A DNA stretch of 64,000 bases from Muricea muricata (Eukaryota; Cnidaria; Anthozoa; Malacalcyonacea; Plexauridae). The stretch's first letter is position 1. The number at the start of each line of letters is the position of its first letter. The stretch is from positions 3,754,858-3,818,857 of the forward strand of contig OY979724.1 of assembly GCA_963855995.1 (NCBI GenBank), written 5' to 3'. Shown here piece by piece: positions 1-9,987 of the stretch. The notes beneath the pieces were generated by a model, which saw only the letters and a list, made by a program, of their open reading frames with translations, was not told where the DNA came from and did no database searches. Made by a program: the position numbers and the translations under genes.

Positions 1-509
1 CGCTACCGTTTTTCCATGCCCATGGACATTCAAGCCAATTTTACTTCATCGTATACATTACAGTGATTTACAGGGATTTCAGACACTGATAAAACTGATA
101 ATCTCACATGTGAGATTATTTATGATAATTTCACATGGGAAAATTATCCTTTTTAAACAATCATCAATCATGGCATGTGGATATTTTACATGCATATTTT
201 ACATATTTTACAATAAATCTGTTATTTCCGAGCACGCATGTATTATTCTCTAAATACCTCGTTATTGACACCGGTATGACTATACGGCAATGCTCAACGC
301 TGACTTCCAGCTATCATCATTATTAGTTTCCAAATAAACAGACGCGTTACTATGGAATTTTGTGATGGTACTTTCAGGGGCGTGACTAGGGTGTAAGCTT
401 TAGGGGGGGGGGGGTTAAAAATTTATGGTGCGTGATCTCGATTGCTACGAAACCAATGAATGACATCCTTGCACACGAGTGAGAGAACTTTTGAAAATTT
501 GGAGTCTTA
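1..509. other. Intergenic, no gene seen
   Basis: No convincing coding sequence. From about 375 there is a hAT-like terminus (CAGGGGCGTGACTAGGG) running into a G-homopolymer, and a C-homopolymer near 830-843 may mark the other end of the same degenerate element, with the MITE at 510-690 inside it. Ends and target duplication of this outer element are not resolved. Confidence 0.4.
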
Positions 510-690
510 AGGCGGATTTCCAATCAGTGCAAAATGTCGCGCGATTGATTTTTAGCGATCGCTTTCTTTTGAAATGTGTGAAGTCAACCACAACTAATGA
601 GATTCGTTCCGCTTGACTGTTTATAATTCAAAAGAAAGCGCTCACTAAAAGTCGATCACAAGACATTTTGCACTGAATGGAAATCCGCCT
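510..690. mobile_element. MITE with ~65-bp terminal inverted repeats, TTA target duplication
   Basis: The two ends, AGGCGGATTTCC and GGAAATCCGCCT, begin inverted repeats of about 65 bp that match with a few substitutions, leaving a central spacer of about 50 bp. The element is bounded on both sides by TTA (507-509 and 691-693). A 3-bp TTA duplication with GG-rich ends is typical of PIF/Harbinger-type non-autonomous elements; the superfamily assignment is inference. No coding capacity. Confidence 0.75.
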
Positions 691-2855
691 TTAGGTCACC
701 AGAAATGGCTCTTTCAGGGTCCACTTAGCCCTTATTTTTAGGTTTTCCTGCGCTATCTGCCCGACCAGTTATCGATATTTGCCCGACAAAATCATCATTT
801 GTAAACTTTGGGTGTGTCACACCTACCTTTACCCCCCCCCCCTCCTGCGTACTTTTACGTACGTAAGAACTCATGATATAGTGGTGCAAATAGGAACTTT
901 TCCGCGTTTAATACAAACCTAGACAAAATTTGCAAAATGTAAACGGTCTTTAGTGCATCTCTTACGATATTAGCGTCTTTTCCCTTTTACATGCGTTCTT
1001 TAAAGTTATAATGTATACAAAGAGTGAGTACAAAGTTACGTAAAAGAGCTGGAAATTTCGGGGATTTTAAAACATTATTTTTGCGTCTAAATTGGAAAAG
1101 GAGTTAAAAATCAGCAGATACGGACAAGTGGATCAAACAGAACACAAGCGAGCAAGCATAGTTTGATAACCGCTGACCGCAACATGAAGGTGTTCAAGGA
1201 GCGGGAAGAAGACAGAAAAGACAGATCAGTTGGAATCAGGAAAACTACGGCCAGGACTGTGCGAAGAATTTAATGGTCAATAAGTGGTAGAGAGATCGAC
1301 CAACTAGGACAAGAAGTTGAGCAAGTCCAAAGAGGTTGCTGGCGTTCGTTTTTGCTGACGGCAGGCAGACATCCGAAGAAGGTCAACTCTATGTAATAAG
1401 AGGAAGAGGATGAATTTCTGTGTGAAATTCTATGTAACAAACATTAAATCAATTCATTTACATTTTCACGTGCACACCCTTTACTAAGAAGGCTCCCAAC
1501 GTCCTTAAGTGATGAATCGCTGATTAACGTGCATGCTTTTGGTGCGGTGTCGAGACAGTTAAAAGTAAACAACTTGCTGTAACGTAATGTTGATGAAAAC
1601 TCTTATCAACATTTTAATTTTAGGTACTTCCTGGGTTCGCGCATGCTTAAGTGTACACAATTGAACTATGCTTACAACGTGATCCTATATAGTTATATAT
1701 AGCTCATCTCGACCTTGTGCACAGTCAGTCTAGTGCTGCACTCAAGCAAAATGGGAAAAGCATTGTTGAATCGAATATAAATGATTCTATATTGGGGGTG
1801 TCAAATTCTGATCATGCCTTCTGTAATTCCATCTCAGGAATTCCCTTGCACTCCCAAGGGTACTGAGCATAAACAACCCGGGGCGCGTTCAAGTGATCGA
1901 GGTATAATCTGGACAAAACGGAATGGGGTGATTTTCATAAATTTAAAATAATCAGTAGACTCAGTTGAGATCCGTACAGGCGAGCCATATTCTCATCACC
2001 TGTTCGTTTACTCGCGTCCACGATCAACAAGTTTTCCTTGACAAATAGTTTCATGTCATTGTTTTTTTTTATGCGCAGGCTTCTCCATTCACAAGTGAAA
2101 GTAGTATATGCGAATTCCTGCGCAATTACTTGTAGCGCTGTAGCTAGCTAGGAGATTTAATTAGCGAGGTTTGCGGACATAATTAATCGCCACTCTGTGC
2201 TCAAAATGGTTAAATCTCAGTATAATTATGCCTAAATCTGGTTGGACTACTCCCTCCTGCTCTACATCTTGCAAGTAGTTAATGCAGGGGGACTGGGCTT
2301 TCCAAGCGTATCGGATCGTATCTGGTAAAATATAGAATACGCAACAGATCTGGTCGTATTGACTTACGGTACTACATGAGGGTAGGGTGCTGCATCCACC
2401 GGTCATCAACCATGAAAAATTTTCCTTTAATTTTTACCAAAGGAAAATAGCAATTTTTGCTGTACAGGCAGGCATGAAAAACGATCAAATACAGACATAA
2501 AATAACCACGATTTGCGATTACTCCCCATTAATAGTTGAAAATCGCGGTTTACTCGATCCTACCTTGCAAATCTTGGCTCTTTCTCACACACTCTCTTGT
2601 TTTTTTTTTCTTGTTTAAGTGGACGACGTAAACTCAAGAAGCCTTTGTACGTAGAAACTTGATATAGAATATCACAGTTATGTTGTTTCCGAACTTGCAT
2701 TTCTCAAATAATTCCTTGAATAATTTGCTCTTCCACAAAGTAGCTTTTACTAGTGCTTTAGTTGCGATTCTTATCTCGAAAATAAACATAAGTTTCCACG
2801 ACATTTCGAAAGGCCCACACTTGACAGCAATATAACACCATGTGCCCCCTCCCAT
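691..2855. other. Intergenic, no gene seen
   Basis: No convincing exon or RNA gene. The short open frames lack any recognisable domain. Homopolymer runs occur near 830-843 and 2060. Confidence 0.4.
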
Positions 2856-3005
2856 CACAGGCGGCCCAGTTCAGTGTGTAGTTTCATATAGAGATCAGTA
2901 GCGAGCGGTAGCGTATTGTTTTACATATATTTATATGTAAAACAATACGCTACCGCTCGCTACTGATCTCTATATGAAACTACACACTGAACTGAGCCGC
3001 CTGTG
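2856..3005. mobile_element. 150-bp near-perfect palindrome flanked by 7-bp direct repeats
   Basis: Two arms of about 75 bp starting CACAGGCGGC and ending GCCGCCTGTG are complementary along their whole length, with essentially one arm mismatch plus the central T/T. CTCCCAT lies immediately outside both ends (2849-2855 and 3006-3012), looking like a target-site duplication. This argues for a foldback or hairpin MITE rather than a chance palindrome. An assembly foldback artefact would not normally create flanking direct repeats. Superfamily unknown. Confidence 0.7.
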
Positions 3006-3012
3006 CTCCCAT

Positions 3013-4587
3013 TGGCCATTGCATGTGCAGTAATGTGCGAGCCAGAAATTCAAGGTGCAAACTACCACTGATATCAAAAAACAAGGCTGAATGCACTAGA
3101 AAAAAACTTGTTTAAAAGAATCTGTCGATTGCACTATCGACTATAGGTGTGCACCATCAAGGCTGAGTATAAAAACTATTGAAAGGTAAATACCTTTCAT
3201 ACCCAGTAAGCGAATAATAATTCGAGTCTACATTCTGTCTTATAACAAAGCAATTTCTTTATAAATCTTTCATGATTTTACCTGATACTTACATGCATTG
3301 AATCAAACAAGATATTTTTCACATTATTTTTAGTTTTTTATTTAATAAAACAGCACGCAAATTTCAGCATGCACATTATTAGCCTTTGAAATTTCGCGCC
3401 ACAGCAAGAAACAAATTTGCAGCGTTTGCATAATAAGTCTCGCTTCCATATATTGTGAAGGCACGTTCACTAAGTTTGGCAAATTGTCTATAGTGTGACA
3501 CCAACATGTTTTAAAGTTACTTTCATTTGAGAACGTTCATTTTGAGGTCCCACGTATTTTCACTCTTACATGAAAATATAAGAACAAATTAAAGAACGCA
3601 TCGCAAATCACTTAAGCTTCCTACGTCAACTATTTTCGTGCCATTGCGATGATTCAATTTCTTTTCATATTTTCTCACATCACTTTTTATTCCAGCTGAT
3701 CTGACCGTGAGTAAAAGGCCTGGAACTAGCTACCAAAGAAAAATCCATTTTGCTGTTTTTAATCACTTATTTCTTTTACTTTCCTTTATGAAACTTGTTG
3801 AAACTTTGCAATCATGTTCAGTAAAGAAAATTATAAGTCCACCAAAAATTTGAAACCGAAGTAAATCATACTGAATGAAAAATTTGCTAGTTTGGCTCCA
3901 AAAATGGATTTCAATTTGACAACTAGTGTCAGTGCTTTTCCGTGTTTTCACATCACTTTCTATTAGGTTATCGTGGCCGTTAATCATGTTACACCAAGGC
4001 GTCATCAAATTTTTGTCCGAATGTTTACAATATGGTCTTATCTTATACATTGAGCCTCATCCTAGAAAACAGCCAGAAAAAATAAGACCTTTTTGCAAGC
4101 TGTCAATTTGTACCGGCTTGGACAAGTTGCAACAAACTTGCCCTGCAATTCATCACGATGCGACAAGTTAAAATCAGGTAAAAACAGTTGTCTGTTGCAA
4201 GTTGTCGACATATAGACTACTTGCAAGTTGGTTGTAAAAATGTGTTATCCACAGACTTGCAGCAGGTTGTTTCCAACAGTTGTAAAGTCTGCAACAAGCC
4301 TGTGTTTGCGGATGAAGTCATGCGAGATGGCTGAAATCGACAGTTTTAAATTAATGATTTTTTCTGAGCTGTTTTGCCACTTTCAAATAAACTATGGCAT
4401 CAAAGTGAAAAGCCTAAATTTCGATATATTCCTGGCAAAACCTCAGAGGGATTTGGCTTCAAAGATGGCGCCATGTTATTGCTCCACTCCAGTATTTAGT
4501 GAGATCAGTGGCGGTTAAAATGCTGAGCGCGCAGTAGTGCTAGGTGAATGAACCAGTATGTGAACACGCGACACTGATCTCAATAAA
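3013..4587. other. Intergenic, with CAAGTTG-type repeat words
   Basis: No gene recognised. From about 4095 to 4310 the sequence is packed with variants of CAAGTTG and CAACAAGCCTG, part of a family that recurs in the ETS intron, near 7.2-7.45 kb and near 24 kb. Confidence 0.4.
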
Positions 4588-4757
4588 GCCCATTTTCCAC
4601 TAGGAGAATTTGTTCGCGCGACGCGAAGCGCCAACCAGAATCCGGCAACGTGATTGGTTAAAAATTGGCTGGCGAAAAAATTCGCCGCGAACAAGTAGGT
4701 ACCGTTCCTACTTTTTTTCCTGTTCGCGCGAACAAATTCGCCCAGTGGAAAACGGGC
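4588..4757. mobile_element. MITE with ~35-bp terminal inverted repeats
   Basis: The left end GCCCATTTTCCACT and the right end AGTGGAAAACGGGC lead inward to a shared GAATTTGTTCGCGCGA-type core, giving imperfect inverted repeats of about 35 bp around a short CG-rich centre. No clear target duplication. It sits about 110 bp beyond the stop codon of the minus-strand ETS gene, just past its candidate polyadenylation signal. A decayed element with similar TTTCCACT ends lies at 27346-27497. Confidence 0.65.
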
Positions 4758-4779
4758 CTATATCAATCCTACGTCCGCG

Positions 4780-4785
4780 TTTATT
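4780..4785 (-). promoter_or_regulatory. Candidate polyadenylation signal of the ETS gene
   Basis: TTTATT on the plus strand reads AATAAA on the minus strand, about 80 nt after the ETS stop codon. Position and sequence fit a canonical polyadenylation signal; there is no transcript evidence. Confidence 0.45.
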
Positions 4786-4864
4786 CGTATTCGGTCAAGA
4801 GAAAGATAACGCTGTTGATGGCAAAGTGTATGATAAAATTAATAGAAGCATTCAAAAATTTTGT

Positions 4865-5528
4865 TTATAAAACTTTGTTAGTAAACTTATAAACCAGTTT
4901 GCTTCGAGGTTTCGTCATCATCCCTTTGGCTATGTATGTCCGTAATGACCGAGCAAAATTTTCGTATTTCATGTTCGGCTTATCTCGTCGCCTCCCCCAC
5001 TGCGATGCAACTTCCGAGGAGTTGAGAAACTTGAACACTCCGTTCTCCTGGTCTACCCACTCCACTATGTTCGAGTATTGCTGAGGGTTAGCGAGCAGTT
5101 CCAACAGGAAATGACACAGGCGTGGTCTCTTCCGCCTGGCTCTTGTTTTAGGAGGGTTGATTTCGCTCGGTTGGTGCGGTCGCGGTAAACTGTACTCTAG
5201 CTTCGAAAACTGGGTGTATTCTGCAGCGTTCATTTCAAATTGACTAGGATCGTATTGCTGTGATGCAATATTGTTCGGAGTCTGGTCATATGTGGGAAAC
5301 ATGGCCGATTTACCCGGGACATTGGCAGGATGCGGTGGGATATTGTTTGCCGTGACTCGTGGTGTCGACTCTGGCTGACACCTAGTGTTCTCGGGGTACT
5401 CAGGGTAATACGAGTACTCGAAGGTTGAAGATGGACCATTAAACGATTGGTGGAGATTGTTTGATTCTGTCTGATTGCGTTGGGTGCAAGAAGGTTCGTT
5501 GAGCCACTGCAATGTATTTTGTTCTAAA
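4865..5528 (-). CDS. ETS-domain transcription factor, 3' coding exon (SPI/PU.1-like)
   Basis: Terminal coding exon of a sequence-specific DNA-binding transcription factor acting in the nucleus. The last ~89 residues (about 4868-5132) form an ETS winged-helix domain: the opening helix CHFLLELLANPQQ, the IVEWVD..NGVFKF strand region, VASQWGRRRDKPNMKYE, and the recognition helix FARSLRTY with the two DNA-contacting arginines present. The WVDQENGVFKF spacing and the domain lying at the extreme C terminus resemble the SPI/PU.1 subgroup most, but this is judgement by eye. The N-terminal part is Pro/Ser/Gln-rich and likely disordered. The acceptor at 5529-5530 (TTATTGTACAATTAG, preceded by a TACTAAT branch-like motif) gives a phase that joins exactly to the exon at 6624-6927, whereas the next AG downstream leads to a stop. 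Stop codon at 4865-4867. Confidence 0.85.
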
Positions 5529-6623
5529 CTAATTGTACAATAAAACAAATTATTAGTACAAAAATTCAGATGCATTGAGAAATAATAAAAATACAGCAGA
5601 TCTCATTGATATCCTGAATAGATGACTCGAACTCATTAGTAGAGTCACACTAATATACTATTCTAAGTGCAAAAATTTGATTGGGTACTGAAGCGAACTA
5701 AACAACCAAAAACGCATTGCAACAAGCCTGTTGAGATCTTGCAATAAACAAGCAGATATCGGGATGCGTGTGATGTTCATAGCATGTCTGTTGCAATGGT
5801 GTTTGTGGTGTTCTCTAAGTTTTGTATCCGCACAACACAAGCTAGAAAATATGCCAAACCACAGCGGATATCAAACCTAAGACCTTTAGAATGAGTTGTG
5901 AACTGGTTTGCTGCAAGTTGTTTCAACAAGTTGTAACCAGCCTAGAAAGAACAAGTTGTAACAAGCCTAGATAGAACAAGTTGTAACAAGCCTAGAAAGA
6001 ACAAGCTGTAACAAGCCTAGAAAGAACAAGTTGTAACAAGCCTAGCAAGAAAAAGTTGTAAGAAGAAGCCTGGAAAGAACAAGTTGTAACAAGCCTAGAA
6101 TAAACAAATATTGTAACAAGCCTAGAAAGAACAAGTTGTAACAAGCCCAGAAAGAACAAGTTGTAACAAGCCTAGAAAGAACAAGTTGTAACAAGCCTAG
6201 AATAAACAAATATTGTAACAAGCCCAGAAAGAACAAGTTGTAACAAGCCAAGAAAGAAGAACAAATTTTAACAAGCCTGGAAAGAAAAGGTGGTAAGAAG
6301 TCTGATTTCAACAAGTTTGCTGCAACTTGAAGAAACTGAAAAGTTTGTTACAAGTTGTTGACAAGTTTAAACAAGCTGGTAAAATTAAGAACCAGTTGCA
6401 ACAAGCCTGTGCCGTTTTTGGTCATGTACAAAATAAAATTTATTGAAGAAAGACAAGTCCTAAACTCAAATTGAGTTTTTTTTTAATTACTCAATACTAA
6501 CTTGTTGACGACTTGCAACAAGCCAGTGGCATCTTTGGCAGTGAATTCTTGACATATAAATGGTTCTGCACAAAATTCTCAAACTCATAGACTTACTCAG
6601 CATACATCAATTTGTGTTCTTAC
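5529..6623 (-). other. Intron of the ETS gene
   Basis: Bounded on the minus strand by the donor CAAG|GTAAGA at the high-coordinate end and by ATTAG at the low end. About 1.1 kb, mostly occupied by the CAAGTTG-type repeat and its minisatellite. Confidence 0.75.
5935..6300. repeat. Minisatellite, ~24-25-bp unit, in the ETS intron
   Basis: About fourteen head-to-tail copies of a unit reading approximately AACAAGTTGTAACAAGCC followed by TAGAAAG, with small indels (for example AATAAACAAATATTG variants). It lies wholly inside the ETS intron. The open frame it creates on the minus strand is a by-product. Confidence 0.9.
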
Positions 6624-6927
6624 CTTGCACTATACTTCACATCACAGGTGCATTGTGGGATACCAGAGGTACACGAACACATGCACAATTTAGTAACTTT
6701 ACTCGTGCCAGATATTTGATGTGTTTGCTTCCACTGTGTTCCCTGGTCGATTCTTCCACTTTGAAAATACCCATTAGGTGATGCTTTGGTTTCTTCCCTC
6801 AAATACTCGGCTGCAGGCTTTATCCATTGCATAGGAAGTTGATTCTGATAGAGGCGGTCGTAGTTTAAAGGTTGAATGTCCATCATTTTCTTTTGCTGGT
6901 TAAAAGCCTGGCCTTGACAGTAAGAAC
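6624..6927 (-). CDS. ETS-domain transcription factor, upstream exon
   Basis: A 304-bp exon bounded on the minus strand by a good acceptor (ATACTCAG|GT) and a consensus donor (GCAAG|GTAAGA). It ends in phase 2 and the 4865-5528 exon begins with the completing base, giving an uninterrupted frame. Starting from the first of two adjacent ATGs (6886, context AAAATGATGGAC), 263 nt here plus 664 nt in the next exon give 308 codons plus stop. The segment is polar, Gln/Tyr/Asn-rich, with a Cys cluster (CMCSCTSGIPQCTCDV) near its end and no recognisable domain; a Pointed domain is absent. An upstream, possibly non-coding exon is expected because of the acceptor, but I could not place it. Confidence 0.75.
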
Positions 6928-8800
6928 CTGAGTATAATAATGTATATAAATCAAGCAATACGTTTTTCTGTGAAAATTAACTCAAATCTACAAAGTTAAA
7001 CAGCAGCAAGTAAATCGATGTCCAAATGACAAAAATAAGACTTCGAGCTCCAAATTTAAAAATTTCCCCATATGGGCATTGCTCGCAACCTCTCTTGATG
7101 ACTTGCGCCTTTTGAGCTCAAACCATGCTACACTCATTATGAAATAGATCCTACGGTTGATGAAAATACGATCAAGAAGTAACAAAAAAATAAGAACCGT
7201 GCAAGGAATTGCCTTGCAACCAAACTTTTGCATCCCAAAGAGAACAAGTCTGCTTCAAATTGTGGACAAGCTTGTATGATTAAGTTGATCGTTAAGACTT
7301 TTTATCGACAAGCTTGATGCAAGCTGTTTCAGCAACTGGTAACATGCGAACACCATGAACTCTAATTTAAAAAAAAACGCAACTTGGTGAATTTACCAGG
7401 TTTGCTGCAATGTGATGCGGCAAGCTTGCATCAACGAAAATCCACAACTTGCATCAAGTCTGACGTTTGTAAGTGTGTTCCAAGTAAGCAAGCACGAAAA
7501 CGATACTTCGCAACGACCAAACAAGCAACAACTTCAGAAGCAGCAACCGATTATAAACCGCAACCCCTGCAGCAACAACCAACAAGTAAAAACCAAGAAA
7601 ATATAAAACTAATGAAAAAAGCAATAACCAGTCAAACAACAAGGACAACCAACAAAGGCAACAACAAGAATGCATGCAAGCAAGCAATACCCACTCTAGT
7701 CACAACAAAGAGAAACCGGCCATGCAAGTATCAAAGCAGTAAAGCAGCTACCCGACAAAGCAACAACCAAGCAAACCGACAACCAATCAAGTAGTAATTC
7801 GAGCACCAAGTGAGCAAAAGACAACACAACCACGCCGAATAATCACACCAGCTAAAAACCCAACCAACGGATTACCAAACAGTAACATAATGAAGACAAC
7901 GGTCATCTAACTAAGCAACAGAAGAGAAACCAAATAACCAAGCAACAATAAAAGAGCCTGTTAATTAAATTCAAGCTTGGCGACAAACTGCACCGAAACG
8001 TCTGAAAAGGATTTTTTATGCTGGTGAGCGATAAAGAGCCGCCTTCAAAAACGCAACACTTTTCATGCCAGTAACCTTGGAAAAGCGAAAAAGGTGAAAG
8101 CATCAACGTCAAAATATCCTTAAATTGGAAGTGTCGATTTTTTACATAAACAATGTTTATGAAAATGACATACAAATAACAGCCAAGCACGCATGATCAG
8201 TTCTTGCAAGTGTATATGGGAAGCGTTTGTCTTTGGAGACTCAAATATATGGTCTTAAACATTCTTTATATGTCGTGGTTATGTACGGTTACTGTTATGC
8301 AGCAAACTTCTTTCGCTAAATGCCCATTGTCGACTGTTGGCAACGTCCAAAAACGATGTCTCAAAAAAAAATCAAGCATCCTACGAGACAATTTATATCT
8401 TGAAGAGCAAGGTATGAAGGTAACGATTTTTCGCGAGAATTCTATACCACGTTTTAATTCAACAAGTATTGAGATGGTTAAGAAATTGTAACTGGAAACT
8501 GCAGAGGTAACGATTCTTTATAAGCATAACATTCAGAAAATAATCAAACGAAAATTTCATGACGAAAATTTTGATTTATTGTTTACACAGGGCAAATTGA
8601 ATTTTCATTTAAGGCCATAACAATTAATGCCCAGTTATTCGTAACCGGGTGTTGTGAAGACGTCTGTGCATTGAGGGAATACGACAGCATAACAAAGAAT
8701 TAAAATAGGCTTACTATAAGAACTGATTTTACAAAGAAGTTAACCTTGCCTTGAACTTTAATCCCGCTGTTTTTGTTCAAAGTTCAACCAACTTGAGGAT
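6928..8800. other. Upstream of the ETS gene: low-complexity CAA/AAC-rich sequence
   Basis: CAAGTTG/CAAGCTTG-type words occur at about 7230-7450. From about 7480 to 7930 the plus strand is strikingly AAC/CAA/AAG-rich, giving a Lys/Gln/Thr/Asn low-complexity open frame (7384-7794) that I do not accept as a gene. The rest is anonymous. Any 5' exon or promoter of the ETS gene should lie here or further up. Confidence 0.4.
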
Positions 8801-9958
8801 CTATTGATACACAATGGCAACAACGCTTTTAACATTTAAATTAGTCATTTAAAATGTTATTTGTTTTGAAACACCGGGAAAAAACTGGTCTTCCAACATC
8901 TTTAAAACATATATAAATTTGTTAAAAACGAACGTATTGTTGTGTATGTTTTTGCTCCGATATAAAAGTGCGAAAAAAATCAGGTAACTTAATCGTTTCC
9001 TTCTTTTGCGACATTATGTGATTACTTTCCAAGTTCACTAGTTCCACACGTCAATTTACAGCAAAGTTTGATTCACGTAAAACATCCAAAAGAAATAATA
9101 ACTCTAGTCTCTACACTATTACAATGTACGTCCCAAAACGATGTGTAGACGTTGTAGTCAACAAAGAAAAAAATATAAAATATAAGAACTCCGACGTTTG
9201 TGCCGACGACGGTCGATCAAAACGTTAAAGCTCCTTCTACAATTTCCAGCTATAGTCGCACCCTCTGAATTATGCATCGTTCTCATGTACCAAACTTCAT
9301 GAAAAATTGGGACTTATAGTACCTACATACAGCGGGCAAAACAAACCCCTTCAAGAGATAAAAATAACTTTGAGAACGATAAGAAGAAAAGATGTCCTAC
9401 ATTATCCGATGTACGAATTAGTTGCAGGTCAACACGAAGTTCTGTCGTTGAAAGACTTCTAACAAATCAATTTACCCCTTACGTCTTTTCGTACCTCGAA
9501 ACGAAGGCGTCGTAAATAAAAGACGTAAAATTGTTTTGGTTCAGTTGCTGTTGTAGTGATATTAGAAGGTCCTCATAAAAACATGAGCCATATATAGAAA
9601 CTTGTAATGAATTCTTTTGGACAAACGATCATTAGTTCCAACAAATCAACAAGCTGTATCCTGTCAGCCAAAGTTGCTTAACATAGTTTCAGATTTGACT
9701 GCGACAGCGAGAATAACGACTTTGTTACTTAGATGCCCCAAGTGACGTGCGTCACTAGCTGTAACTAGGTATGTATGTAAAGCTTTCGTTCTGTGACGCA
9801 AACCATCTCAAGAGAAATAGTTGGCCCCCATGCACATAGTGCTTCGAAGAATTAACTGAAGTATATTTCTATTCACAAAAGCACAATAAATATACTGCAT
9901 GGTTCTTTCATTGCCTGGGACGACAAAACAGAATTAAACGTTTCGATTGAGCGAAGGT

Positions 9959-9987
9959 CCGACGAAGTGCCTTCTGTCGAAACGTTT
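9959..9987 (+). other. Hairpin motif resembling PLE-associated GACGAAG..CGAAACG sequence
   Basis: CCGACGAAGTGCCTTCTG is followed by TCGAAACGTTTC. It is one of three imperfect copies in the decayed repeat region (others at 19501-19528 on the minus strand and 20041-20068). The pattern resembles the hammerhead-like core found in terminal repeats of Penelope-like elements, but the first core position is altered and no stem I is visible. Confidence 0.3.

Noticed and set aside
6042-6314. Leu/Cys-rich minus-strand open frame
   Set aside because: It is a translation of the intronic 24-25-bp minisatellite.
7384-7794. 136-codon Lys/Gln/Thr-rich open frame
   Set aside because: Lies in AAC/CAA/AAG-biased low-complexity DNA with overlapping frames open on both strands; no domain or splice context.
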